A stretch of DNA of 64,000 bases from Macrotis lagotis (Eukaryota > Chordata > Mammalia > Peramelemorphia > Peramelidae): NCBI RefSeq assembly GCF_037893015.1, contig NC_133662.1, forward strand, positions 200,255,050-200,319,049, given 5' to 3'. This document shows positions 34,414-45,983 of the stretch, piece after piece; position 1 is the stretch's first letter; every line of letters starts with the position of its first letter. The translations under genes were made by a program, and so were the position numbers. The notes beneath the pieces are model-generated. The model saw only the letters and a list, made by a program, of their open reading frames with translations, ran no database searches and had not been told where the DNA came from.

Positions 34414-36240
34414 ACATTGAGCAATTGAGTAGGAGTAAAATCAACTTCCACCCCCAAAATTTTCAGGTACCAAAGCTTGAGTCTAAGACTGAAATCAATT
34501 CAAATCTTACAACAATCTCTCTCAAAGCCAAAATGGACATTTTGTCCTTAGATCTCTTAAGGTAATTAATCGAAGTAATGGAGTTTCCAATAAGATCTAT
34601 AATTAGTTCCTTAGCATGAAGGGACAAACTAATTCAGACCACTAAATGAAACCCAAAAGATGACCTAAAAGAGAAGTTGATTTCCAAAGGACATCATTGA
34701 CTATCCACCCACCAAAAAGATGAATCTAATAAGTGGCAAATCTTTTTAATATTACTTTCAAGAGGAGCAGCTAGGTGGCATAGTGGATAGAGCACCAGCC
34801 TTGAAGTCAGGAGTACCTGAGTTAAAATCCAGCCTCAGACACTTAATAATTACCTAGCTGTGTGGCCTTGGGAAAGCCACTTAACCCCATTTCCTTGCAA
34901 AAAAAAAAAAACCCTAAAAAAATATTACTTTCAAGGGATAACAAACAACTAAAGAAAATGGATTAAGTTACTTCTGCTTTTCCATTCCAGGCCCCACTAA
35001 TTGTGTTTAACAAAATAAAACAGAAACAAAGAATTTTGTGGCAATTCCAACTTGTGGGTAAAGGTCAAAAATCCCTAAACACAACAATGTTGCCTCAACT
35101 GCAATTACAACGGATCTTTTTCTATTAACTGCTAACACTAATATTGACCAGCAAATGAAAGCCTTAACACTAATACTTTTATAGAGGTGACTTCAAGTGA
35201 AGGATCAAGAGAAATTGAATCACAAAGAAGGCCATTATTTTTGTTTACTATTATCAGAGTTGCTCACTAAGAACAGAAAACAGGATCTTCATCAGAGACC
35301 ACCAAGGCAGGAGACACAAGCTATTGGGGTACAAAAAAAGAGTCAAAATCAGTTGCTAGAATCATCATAGACCACTCAAAGGCAAATAAGAATTCAGTAC
35401 AATCTCAGGGCTCAGTCAAATTTGGGAGCAGTGACCAACAGATTAACCACACTGGAATTAGAAACCCAAACTGAGTTCAAAATACCTAACAAAGTTCAAT
35501 ACAAGAAATGTTATCAGTATAGACCAGAGTCCTTTTACTGCACATTTAGGTTGATGTTAAAATAAATACGGTCTTTGGACACTATGATCTTTCTTTCAGG
35601 AGAGTCAGCCAATAACCCAAGTTAAGGACAATGTGGGTCAGTAGGTTATTTTGCTCACATTTGTCAAAGGACCCCAACAGAAAGTTGACCCTGATAAGGA
35701 TGAATTTTCAGTATTAGTCCATGGATTTTAGATGTTACTAAAACCTGATTCATTTGCTTTCACAATTTCCTGATAGAATTCCATTTGGCTAAAAACAGAA
35801 AATTAGATAAATGTGTGAACTGATTTAATAATCATTTTTAACCATTAAAAATGTAGAATAACAATAACAAAGAAAAATTGTTATTCTGATCAATGTTTGC
35901 TTAAATAGACAAAAGATCAAGCAAGGGTTACATCATAATAGAAATCCACAGTTTCATGTACAATCCCCTCTTGAACCACTATATATGGAAATACTCATTT
36001 TATTCACTGTTTTCTAAGTTCAGAATTTTTAAAAGTATTTTTTTAACAAAAAGAAATTAAGGAAACCTTGAGTGGATTGTTGAATTCCCAACTAACATAA
36101 ATGGGAAAATCAGGCAGTTTATTCTACACTATAGATTTTGGGGGAACCAGATTTTAGAGTTCAGTGTAAAATAGTCTCCCATAAGCTAAAAATTTAACCC
36201 ATTTGATGACAGTCAAGCTCCGTGATACTATAATCCAAAA
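34414..36240. other. Inverted-repeat spacer, unassigned apart from one SINE
   Basis: The 2.05-kb spacer (34414-36463) contains the SINE at 34763-34920 and, near its right end, L3-like and MIR-like relics. The remainder is AT-rich and has no open frame over 60 codons. I looked for a transposase or integrase frame and saw none. Confidence 0.5.
34748..34935 (+). repeat. Young tRNA-derived SINE with 15-bp TSD
   Basis: The body is 34763-34920. AATATTACTTTCAAG is perfectly duplicated at 34748-34762 and 34921-34935. The perfect duplication suggests it is younger than most neighbours. It lies in the spacer of the inverted repeat. Confidence 0.95.
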
Positions 36241-36463
36241 CAAATAAAATTAAATTAAATAGGGATAAATGTCCTGCCTTTGGATTCGAAAATAAACTAC
36301 TCATGAATAGGAATAGGAAGCATGCTAGTCAATTCATATGAAAGATAATTGAGAATTTTAGGATCATTTATCTATTACTGGAAGAGACCTCATTGGTCAT
36401 CTTATTCAATAATCTCATTTAACAAATGAAGAAACTAAACATCATGAAGTTTAGGTGACTTGC
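36240..36463 (+). repeat. L3-like piece and MIR-type relic
   Basis: 36240-36330 resembles internal L3 ('aatagggataaatgtcctg', 'tttggattcgaaaata'). 36355-36463 is a degraded MIR-type copy ('actggaagagacctcattgg', 'aaatgaagaaactaaac', 'ggtgacttgccc') that stops abruptly at the right arm. Confidence 0.5.
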
Positions 36464-36854
36464 CCTGGAAATTCCCAGGAGGTCAAAGACCCCAAGGTCC
36501 CAAAATTTTCCTATGATCATTAACTGAAAGTATGACTAAATATTCACTCTGTCAATTCCAACCCCTGAAACTAAAATTGCATTTGCCTAGCAACTAAATT
36601 AACCCTAAAATATCACTAACTTTAGAATGTATTATTAAAGGCAGTTTTTTATAGTGAATAGACAGGTTGGCCTCAGAGTCAGATAGATATGGGTTCAAGT
36701 TCTCCATCAGATATATATTGACTGTATGACCTTAGTTAAATCATTCAACTTCTCAGGGAGATAGGTGCTATTATCCTCATTTTACATATAAAGAAATTGA
36801 GACAATTAAAGGTTAAAAGACTTGGCCAAGGTCAGATAGCTAATAAAAATATCC
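36464..36854 (-). repeat. Right arm of the inverted repeat
   Basis: Reverse complement of 34022-34413. It is bounded on the left by a MIR-type relic that ends in TTGCCC (36460-36465) and on the right by another TTGCCC (36855-36860), a possible 6-bp direct flank. The SINE portion at its outer end is cut off, unlike in the left arm, so this is probably the derived copy. Confidence 0.93.
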
Positions 36855-36882
36855 TTGCCCTAAATAGTGTTATGTTTGTGTG

Positions 36883-36911
36883 GATATGTATGTATACATA
36901 TATATACATAC

Positions 36912-36967
<56 letters not shown>

Positions 36968-36970
36968 TGT
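36883..36970. repeat. Compound (TA)n(GA)n microsatellite
   Basis: TATACATA-type units pass into (TA)n and then about 18 GA units, ending GTGTGT. It begins about 30 bp outside the right arm. The frame at 36797-36988 is a by-product. Confidence 0.95.
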
Positions 36971-37475
36971 ATTAGAGATGGTTTTTGAGTTTATATTCTC
37001 TGACTCTAGGTCTAGGGTTTTTTTTTAAGCTATACTACCTACCTTAATGGGGTTTTTTTAAGCTATACTATCTACCTTAATATGATCAATAATTTGAAAG
37101 GGAAGTCAATGTGATCTTAGATTTCATTAAAAGAGAAATAGTGTCCAAAATGCGACCACCCTGGCAAGAGCACTCCTGGATCATTACATCTAATTCAGCA
37201 GAGAACATTTTAAAAAAGATATTAATACACTAGAATATGGTGTTAAGAAGGCAACCAGAGCAATATATGGGCTGAAGATCATGCTAAAGAGAGGATCAGT
37301 TGAAGGAATTGGGGAAATTTAGTTTAGAAAAGGGAAGACTTCAGTAGAGGAGAGGGGAGGAACATGAAAACCTCCAAGAATTGGACCATCATGTAGAGTA
37401 AGAATTGCACTTTTTTTCCTGCTTGTTCCTAGAGAATAAAACTAGAAGCAATAGGTAGAAGTTTTGAAGAGGAAT

Positions 37476-38102
37476 ACTCAAGATTTTTTAAAATTCCTTT
37501 TTTCATAATATTTTATTTTCCCCAAATACATGTAAAAACAATTTTAATATTCATTTTTTACATTTTGAGTTCCAAATTTTCCTCCCACCTTAACCCCACC
37601 CACTCCTATAATGGTAAGTGAATTGATATAAATTATCTATGTGTAATCATTTCTACATTAGTCATGTGAAAGAAACAGGCATCTCCTAAAAATGAAAAAT
37701 GAAGACAGTGACAGTGTGCTTTTACTTGCATTCAAATTCTCCCAATTCTTTTTCTGACTGTGGATAGCATTTTTCATCCTGAAACATTTTGTATCATTCA
37801 TAATCTTACTGAGAATAATTGTCATGTACAGTTGATCATCAATCAATATTATTATTATTAGTGCATACTATTTTCTTCAGGTTCTGCTCAATTCACTTTG
37901 TATCAGTTTATGTCAGGTTTTTCTGAAATCAGTCTGTCTGTCATTTCTTATAGAACAAAAAAACTCCCTTACTATCATATGCCACAACTTGTTCAAGCAT
38001 TTCCCAAATGATGGTCAACCCTCAATTTCCAACTCTTTGCCACCACAAAAAGAACTACTCTAAATATTTTGATACAAATAGATCCTTTTCTAATTCAAGA
38101 TT
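37476..38102 (-). mobile_element. First L1 insertion in the L3 copy
   Basis: The L1 3' UTR in reverse (37486-38092) starts from a T-rich end and includes 'acattttgagttccaaattt', 'tttctgactgtggatagcat' and 'caattctttgccaccacaaa'-like text. Flanks ACTCAAGATT (37476-37485) and ATTCAAGATT (38093-38102) form a 10-bp duplication with one mismatch. The frame at 37658-37846 lies in it and is not a gene. Confidence 0.8.
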
Positions 38103-38181
38103 AAGAAAAAAAGTAAGAATTCCTAAAAAGGAGAACTATCCACAAGGGGAATATGGGATATCTAGAGAGTAGTGATTTACC

Positions 38182-40965
38182 CATTATGAGAGTTCTTTTT
38201 TTATGTATTTTTATATCCACATGCACATGTATATTTTTAAATTACAAAATTTTCTTCCACCCTCCCTTCTCACTCCCCTCATCAGTGAACAGCCAGGTTT
38301 TCATTGTACATTCATATTTTTGATAAACATGATTACAAATTAGTCATTTTAGGTATGAAAAATTAGGATTAAGGGCAAGAGATACATGACATAATTTTTA
38401 TAAAATGTTCATCAGATTCTGAAGGGTTGTTTTTTGTTTGTTTGGGTTTGTTTTAAGTTTGGTTTGGTTTTTCTTCCTCTGGATGAGGATAACATTATCC
38501 ATAGCTGGTCTAATATGGTTGTCCTAGCTCTCTGAACTTCTGAGATGAGCTGCTTTCATCAAGGTTGATCATTTCATGATGCTGTTAATGCATACATTGT
38601 TCTCTTGGTTCTGTTCCCTTCACTCAGCATCAGATCTCACAAGTCATCTAGGCTTCTCTAGAGTCTGACCATTTATGGTTTCTTATAGAACAATAATATT
38701 CCATAGTATTCACCATAACTTGTTTAACCATTCCCCAATTGATGGGCATCCCCTCAATTTCAAATTCTTTGCCACCATAAAAAGAGCTACTATGAATATT
38801 TTGGAACATGTGGGACCTTTCCCATTTTTTTATGATTTCTTCTGGATATAGTCCTAGAATTGGAATTGCTGGATCAAAGGGAATGAAGAGTTTTGTTGCT
38901 CTTTGGGCATAGTTCCATTCTGCTCTCCAGAATGGTTGGATCCCTTCACAACTCCACCAGCAATGTATCAATGTCCCAATCCTCCCACAACCTCTCCCAC
39001 ATTGATCATTTTCCCTTTTTTCTCATCTTGGCCAATCTGATAGATGTGAGGTGATACCTCATAATTGTTTTGCATTTCTCTAATCAATAATGATTTGGAG
39101 CATTTTTTTCATATGATTATATATAGCTTTAATTTCTTCATTTGAAAATTGTCTATTCAACTGCATTGACCATTTATCAATTGGGGAATGACTTGTGATC
39201 TTATAAATTTGCTACAATTCTCTATATACTTTAAAAATGAGACTGTTATCAGAACTGCTAGTTGTGAAGATTGTTTCCCAGCTTTCTGCTTTCCTTCTAA
39301 TTTTGGCAGAATTGATTTTATTAGTACAAAAAAATTTAATTTAATATAGTCAAAATCATTCATTTTACAGTTTATAATATACTCTAATCTTTGTTTGGTC
39401 ATAAATTTATACCCTTTCCATAGATCTGATAGAGTATTTCTTGGTTTATCAATTTATCTCTGGTGTCGCCCTTTATGTCTAAATCCTGTACCCATTTTGA
39501 CTTTATTTTGATATTGGGTGTGAGATGTGTATCTATGCCTAGTTTGTGCCATATTATTTTCCAATTTTCCCAACAATTTTTGTCAAACTGAGTTCTTATC
39601 CCAGAGGCTGATATCTTTTGGTTTGTCAAACAGTAGATTGCTGAAATCATCTATTGTGATTTCTTTTGAACCTATCCTAATGCACAATCCATTTCTCTAT
39701 TTCTTAACCAGTACAGGCAGTTAATTTGTTTGTTTCTTTGTTTCTTAAGATTTTGCAAGGCAATGGGGTTAAGTAGCTTGCCCAAGGTCACATAGCTAAG
39801 TAATTATTAAGTGTCTGAGGCCAGATTTGAACTCAGGTACTCCTGACTCCAGGGCTGGTGCTCCATCCACTGCGCCACCTAGCCACTGCACAGGCAGTTT
39901 TGATAGCTGTTGCTTTATAATATAATTTTAGATCTGGTGGAACTAAGCCACCTTCCTTTACATTTTTTCCCATCAGTTTCCTTGCTATTCTTTCCCTTTT
40001 GTTTCTCCAGATTAATTTTGTTACTATTTTTTCCAGCTTAGTAAAATAGTTATTTGATAGTTTGATTGGTATGGCACTGAATAAGTAATTTAATTTGGAT
40101 AGAATTGTCATTTTTATTATATTAGTTGGATCTAACCATGAACAACTGATATTTTTCCAATTATTTAAGATTTGACTTTATTTGGTTGAGAAGTACTTTA
40201 TGATTGCATTTATACAGTTCCTGGGTTTGTCTTGGGAGGTAGAATATCCAAGTATTTATTGTTATCTATAGTTGCTTTAAATGGAATTTCTCTATCTCTT
40301 GCTTTTGGGCTATGTTGTTCATATATAGAAATGCTGATGATTTGTGAGGGCTTCTTTTATATCCTGCTCCTTTGGTGTGTTTGTTAATTGTTCCAAGGAG
40401 TTTTTAGATGATTTTCTTGAGTTTTCTAAGTGTACAATCATATATCTGCAAAGGATGAAAGCTTTGCTTCCTCGTTGCCAATTCTGATTCCTTCAATTTC
40501 TTTTTCTTCTCTTACTGCTTCAGCTAGCATTTCTAATCCTATATTGAATAATAATGGTGATAATGGGAATTCATGTTTCATCCCTGATTTTATTGGAAAT
40601 GCTTGTTTATTACCATTATATATCATATTTGTTGAGGGTTTTAGAGGGATAGTATTTGTTATTTTAAGGAAAACTCCATTTATTCCTAAACTTTCTACTG
40701 TTTTTAATAGGAATGGATGTTGTATTTTATCAGAGGCTTTTTCAGCATCTATTGAGATAATCATATGATTTCCATTGGTTTTGCTACTGATATGGTCAAT
40801 TATGTTGAGAGCTTTTCTAATATTGAACCATCCCTGCCTCCCTGGTATAAATCCTACCTGATCATGGTGTATTAGCCTAGTAATTAATAACTTACTATAA
40901 TCTCATTGCTAAAATTTTATTTAAGATTTAGCATCACTATCCATTAAGGCCTTATGATAATTCTT
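38182..40965 (-). mobile_element. Second L1 insertion: 5'-truncated, with ORF2 remains
   Basis: About 2.75 kb of L1 (38198-40949) in reverse. From 5' to 3' on the minus strand, ORF2 survives as pieces. 40764-40438 is the RT palm, with IDAEKA and LSPLLFNI. 40111-39900 has AIPIKL, KLIWRNKR and DLKLYYKATAIKTA. Then 39650-39157. 38971-38648 is the C-terminus, with PFDPAIPILGLYPEE and MEYYCSIRNHK. The RT catalytic FADD box reads FADI and then stops. Flanks CATTATGAGAGTTCTT (38182-38197) and CCTTATGATAATTCTT (40950-40965) match at 13 of 16. It is dead. Confidence 0.9.
39713..39899 (-). repeat. Young tRNA-derived SINE with 10-bp TSD, inside L1
   Basis: The body is 39723-39889 in reverse, with a T-rich (GTTT)n-like tail and the head ending GCCACCTAGCCACTGC. 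ACAGGCAGTT is duplicated at 39713-39722 and 39890-39899. It splits the L1 ORF2 frame and adds the odd C-terminal residues of the frame at 39833-40111. Confidence 0.93.
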
Positions 40966-41075
40966 AAGGCAGTTTGCAGATATGTTTGTTGGAGAAGTTA
41001 TGAAGGGGATTCTTGGTAAGGGATGAATTAAATTGCTTCTGAGGTCCTTTCCTATTCTGAGATACTATGATTCCA

Positions 41076-41300
41076 CCTTGGTAATCCTTGAAAAAAGAAG
41101 GAAATAGATCCTTTGTGACATGACATCTAACCCTATTGCCAGAAAAAAAGGAAAGACACTAGCCAGAACCATGCAAGGATGAGAGTCACCCTATTAGCAC
41201 ATATGAATAGACTGTTGTCTCTCTCTTATGGCCCAGGACAAAACCTCAACTTGAAGACAGAAGGGTTAAAGCACTCTGAAGATACATAGAGAGCCTAAGT
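41076..41300. other. No recognisable feature
   Basis: Unassigned. Confidence 0.45.
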
Positions 41301-41502
41301 CAGGGAGTCTTTAACCTGAGGACCATGAACTTGGACTTTTTTCATATATTTAGATAACTATATTTTAATAAATGCTTTCCTTTGTAACTCTCTATAATTT
41401 ATTTTATGCATTTCAAAAATATTATCTTAAGAAAGTATCCATAGGCTTCACCAGATAGCTATGATAGATCCACGACAAAAAGAAAAAAGGTCAAAACCTC
41501 TG
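41301..41502 (+). mobile_element. hAT (Charlie-like) non-autonomous element
   Basis: About 200 bp. The left end is CAGGGAGTCTTTAACC and the right end GGTCAAAACCTCTG, imperfect inverted repeats of the CAGGGGTC type. The interior has 'gcatttcaaaaatattatct', 'tccataggcttcaccaga' and 'tttcctttgtaactc', matching a hAT-related MITE I know from marsupials. Possible 8-bp duplications, GCCTAAGT and GGCTAGGG, agree at only 5 of 8. No transposase is present. Confidence 0.65.
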
Positions 41503-44390
41503 GGCTAGGGGGAGTAGAGATAAGAAGTCTCTATTAAATGGTATCTTTTAACTGGTACTTCCTGAGTAAAACTATTTATTTTGCAGAACCATAATTATTA
41601 ACTGTAATCATTAATAAGACATTGGAGGAACACATACCAAATTTCAGCTAATTTCAATGAGTTGAGGGGTTTAGATAAAGCCAAAATTCTGAAGTGTGAT
41701 TGTTCTCTCTTTCCCTGGCATTCAGATTAAATATTAGTTTCTCTGGATGGTCAGAAAAACTCTGTGAAGTCAGAATAGATAAGAGTCATACTATGTATTG
41801 GGAAACAGTAAGTCGAGAAAAGTTACAACAGTTACTTTAAGGTGTGGTGAAATGGAAAAACTAATAAGTTACTGTACGTTTGTAACAGGAGAGTTTACAC
41901 ACCAATTAGACACAGGGAAAAGGGTTGCATAGTAGCAAGGTATGTATCTGGAGTCAAATATTTGTAGACTCCTTGGGTAGAATGCCAGGTATTTAACCAG
42001 CCACTGTTACCCCTCCTGAACTGAGCTTTGGGCAGATAGTTTCCATGAAATATTTTACAAGGATATGCTCAACCGGTTCGGTCAGTTTGATCATGTAACT
42101 GAGAAAAATTGAAGCAGGTAGATCAGAACATAAATCATTCACTCTCCAGGGACTCAAACAGAATAGAGAAAATATGGCAGCTAAGGACAGATGAGACTCT
42201 TTATAGTCCTATGGTAACTGTCTGCTTTACAATTGTCTAATACAGTGCCTTCAAATCAATGAAGATTTACTGGTTTTAAATGATGTGAATTTTGTTTTGT
42301 CTTTTAAGAAAAAGACTAGAAAATTTTATTTCATCTCCTTGGTTCATTAGAGTTAGATCACTTAGCAATCATCGGAGCTAAACCTAGACTGGAAAAAGTG
42401 GAGTTTTTCCAGGGGACCACTGGAAATTTAGAGAGAGTAACTGCCTCTCCTTTCACTCCCCCACCACCACCACCCCTTATCACAATAATGATAATATCTG
42501 AAAATGAAACAACATTTATTCAAGGCATATAGAACATCTTACCCACATTTCTCAGACATCTTAGCTATTGCCATCAGATATAAATCCAAACAGAACAGCA
42601 AGAATAGTTTCCTTTTATCTCCTAAACTGCTCATCTAACTTCTGACCAAATTTGGCTCCCTCTTTTGTTTTTAATGCACTTAAGATGATCTTCTCTCTTT
42701 CTTTCTCTCTTCCAAATGTTCCCTATTTACACACAAATCTCACAGCAAAGTACAACAGCTTTTTCAAGGCAACATTTCAATGAACCTATTCTGATTGACA
42801 TTGTAGGTAGAACTGCAGATAGTTCCCCAAAGGTCATAGCCTTAGCCACCCTTTAATGAAAGGCTATACAAGGGAACTGAAGGGAGCCACCTAAAGTGAG
42901 AAAGCCTCAGTCAATAAAATGTAGTTTTGCTTCAGTAGCTAGTATGCCTGAGGCAAGACATGGGTTTTCTTTGCTTTGATTTTGTTCTGTCCTGCTGGTA
43001 AAAAAAATTAATTCCCTCCAACCACCCAACTCTCAACAGGTAGGACCTCTTCTTTGGATCATAGGGAAGCCAAGGGGGAAGATTTACAGAATAGCTTCAA
43101 AGGGATTTAAATTAACAGACTTTGCTTCTTTTTCTAGCTTCTCCTTGTAGTTTTGGGAGTGTCCTTCCTAGCTGGTAGCACAAGAAAGTTGCATTCCTCA
43201 ACCTTAATTTTCATAAGAGAGGGGTTACTTAAATCAAAAAATGAGGAATGGGTGTCAAATAGGCCTGATCTCTAGGGAAGAAAAATGGACTTCCATGTTA
43301 TGATAGGAGTTGAGAAGTTGAAGGAGAAATAAAATATAATAAATTATTCCAGAAAACAGTTAAGCAGATGATCTGATGCCCTGTTGTAAAAACTATTTCT
43401 TATCCTTAGATAGGAGATGCCTGTTTTTTCTTCCCAATTCCCTCTATTTTGCTTCTTAGATCAAATAAATTTCTTTAACAATTGTAAAATATTTGGTTCC
43501 CTGCCTGTTTTCCTGCTCTTGAACACCAAATATTTTCTCATCTTGATAACAAATCCTACCAGTTACATTCCAAATATTCCCCAGAAACTTCCCATTTTTT
43601 TCTGTTGACTCCCCTTCCTCAATCACTTCCTCCCCCGTGAAAAGTACTACTTATCTGTCCTAAATTGGTACAGAATGTTGCTGATTGACTGTGGTAAGTT
43701 TTAAAGAGGGGTCTAGATATTAGGGCATAAGATCTACTTAAAGCAAGATTAATCCTTTGTTTGGGAATCACTTTCCCTAAACTAGTTTGGAATAAATTTA
43801 CTTTTGTTTTTCAATCACACTCTCAGGTTGTTTGAACTCCAGTCTTTTAGACCCACTATAAGTGAGATTTTCCTGGGGTTCTCCAAAGTATTTGGGGAAC
43901 AGATTTATCTTCTCAAGTGTCCATCAGACCCACATGAGAACTCCTACAACACAACCAATACCACTTCTTAGCATGCCCCAAATGCCATTCCAGGTACTCC
44001 ACCATTATGGTTCCAGTGGATTGCCACATGTTTTCAGAACTTCCTAAGGTGAAGAGAGACAATGGACACCATTTCATTCAAACTGCTTCCCTTTCTCTAA
44101 ACCCCCAACTCCTCTTGCTTCCTGCATTGTTGACTTCACTGAGGAGAAGCAGACCAGGCTTCCCCTATGATGACTACAAGAAAGGCCCCCATGAAATCTA
44201 CCCATAACACCAGATGAAGGCAAATACAAACCCAAAGATGGAATCCCAAGGCCTTGCTACACTCCAAATGAGTTTCTTACTAATCCAGTCTTGCATTTTT
44301 TATTTTTTCACAGTAGTTTCTGAGGCTATGTTTTCCTTCTCTCCCACATTTGGCTCAAATATCAAAGTTTCTAGTTATAATTCTGAGAAT
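41503..44390. other. No gene or repeat identified (2.9 kb)
   Basis: The longest stretch with nothing I can assign. The small frames at 43417-43608, 43862-44047, 44007-44207 and 44214-44546 have no known domain. The two around 43862-44207 overlap in different frames. A conserved-exon test by comparison with related genomes would decide. Confidence 0.4.
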
Positions 44391-44394
44391 CCTT

Positions 44395-44615
44395 CAAAGG
44401 AAGCAAAGTATTATAATGAAAAGAACTTGGAATCAGGAAAGTTCTATATTCAAATCACAACTCTAGAAATTATTATTTGTGTGCCTAGGGGCAAGTCACT
44501 TAATCTTGCTGAGCCTCTGTTTCCATTTCTGGAAAATGTGGGATAATAATTTCTGTAATACCAGTCTTGTAGGACTATTGCAAGGATCAGATGAGAATAG
44601 ATAAATAGCACTTTG
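44395..44615 (+). repeat. Old CORE-SINE
   Basis: 'gaacttggaatcaggaaag', 'gggcaagtcacttaatct', 'tgagcctctgtttccattt', 'cttgtaggactattgcaagg' and 'tagcactttgcattcc' follow the CORE-SINE order. Confidence 0.7.
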
Positions 44616-44687
44616 CATTCCATAAGGTAATAAGATTCTACTTTAAATCTGTAAGATTCTCAATAAAAGTCTACCATCTTTGTTAAG

Positions 44688-44864
44688 AATGAGAAAGCTG
44701 GGGCGGCTAGGTGGCACAGTGGATAAAGCACCAGCCCTGGAGTCAGGAGTACCTTGGGTTCAAATCCAGTCTCAGACACTTAATAATTACCTAGCTATGT
44801 GGCCGTGGACAAGCTACTTAACCCCATTTGCCTTGCAAAAACCTAAAAAAAAAATGAGAAAGCT
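44688..44864 (+). repeat. Young tRNA-derived SINE with 12-bp TSD
   Basis: The body is 44700-44852. AATGAGAAAGCT is perfectly duplicated at 44688-44699 and 44853-44864. The frame at 44680-44913 is a shadow. Confidence 0.94.
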
Positions 44865-45685
44865 AAGGTGCAGAGAAGATATACAACTTGCAAAGGTTTT
44901 ACCAAGTCAGTGACAACATTTCACTTATTGATAACCTAACAGAAAGAGAAGTAGTAAGGAAACACATCTCTCCTCTAAGTAAAGGATGAATGACTCTTCC
45001 TTCTGAATTCTGAAAGGGATTTACAAGTATAAATCTCTAAGAATTTTGAATTTGGAGTTATACATCCAGTGAGATAGATCACTCAGAGTCTGAGGTTTAA
45101 GATATTCAATTTTTAAAATAAAAATATATTCTTTACCTCCCAAGGAAAATAAGTCCACAAGGTAGTATAGGTAGCCCACAAAAATAAATAGGTAGACAGA
45201 TGGATGTATATGGATAGATAGAAAGAAAGATAGATGATAGAGATAAACAAACCCCTAAAGAGATAAAAATAATTGACCAAGAAGTTCCCTTTAATCTCTG
45301 GAATTCTTCTCAAAAGTCTTAGAGTTGTCTTTATAAACTCTTTGTCCCTACAGGTTCATTGATGAGTCCCAAGTTAAGTCACCTGGGGACAAATTTAATT
45401 CAAACTACCCACAATGTTGACTCACAACAACCCCAACCCCCCCATTGAGTTTGTGGAAGAGTGAGGGTTAACTCAAGCAGCCCCAGTTACATTAGTATCC
45501 TGGTTCAAAACCAGCTGTCAGACATAGCCATTGTATTTATAGGTTTTGTTTAAATATTTTCTTTTGTTTTTTTCTAAAAAGAAGAGTTAAACTGTGGTTG
45601 GGAAGACTTAATGGGAAATATAAAAGTAGAAAACAGAGATAAATCCTCAAAAAGCAAAATGAAATCTATGACACTTATTCTAAAG
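44865..45685. other. No gene; degenerate TAGA/GATA repeat
   Basis: 45181-45250 is a loose TAGA/GATA simple repeat. The rest is unassigned. Confidence 0.45.
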
Positions 45686-45689
45686 AGGT

Positions 45690-45810
45690 GGCAGCATGGA
45701 AAAGAGGATAGAAAACTGGCCTTAATATACGAGTTTAAATCGTGCCTCTGACTATAAACTAACTGCTTAACCCTGGGCAAAGCATTTTACCTCTCAATGC
45801 TCTAGGGTCT
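45690..45810 (+). repeat. Old SINE relic
   Basis: 'gaggtggcagcatgg', 'gagtttaaatcgtgcc' and 'aaccctgggcaaagcatttt' in SINE order. Confidence 0.55.
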
Positions 45811-45856
45811 CTCTTAAGACTCTTAAGTTATGGAGAAGATGCTCATCTATGTCAGC

Positions 45857-45983
45857 AATTCCAGATGAGGAAACTCCCTTTATAAATGAAATCACAAGTT
45901 TAGTCCCTAATCCTTATAAATGTCTTATTCGAAATCCTTTAGTAAATAGTTACCAGACAATTTTGTAATGATTACTTCACATG
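45857..45983 (+). repeat. Unclassified direct repeat, copy A
   Basis: It matches 47692-47819 in the same orientation over about 127 bp. Shared blocks include AATTCCAGATGAGGAAAC, AAATGAAATCACAAGTT and CAATTTTGTAATGA. By eye about 85% identical. The first 20 bp resemble a common MIR-family motif, but the rest I cannot name. Confidence 0.75.

Larger units (their letters stand above)
37085..41075 (+). repeat. One L3/CR1 copy split by two L1 insertions
   Basis: Three pieces read in L3 order. 37085-37485: 'agagaaatagtgtccaaaat', 'gaaggcaaccagagcaat', 'gaaggaattggggaaattta', 'aactagaagcaataggtaga'. 38103-38197: 'aagaattcctaaaaaggag', 'ctatccacaaggggaatatg'. 40966-41075: 'gaaggggattcttggtaagg', 'gcttctgaggtcctttcc'. 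Together they form the 3' end of a CR1-clade LINE. It is old, decayed and non-coding. Confidence 0.8.

Noticed and set aside
34022..36854. Inverted repeat as a retroviral LTR pair or a complete DNA transposon
   Set aside because: LTRs are direct, not inverted. No transposase frame exists in the spacer and the outer ends show no transposon-like termini.
40438..40768. Opposing frames of 108 and 112 codons
   Set aside because: The minus frame is decayed L1 ORF2; the plus frame is its antisense shadow.
44007..44546. Adjacent short frames that might be exons
   Set aside because: No known domain, different frames, no convincing splice pair or start context.
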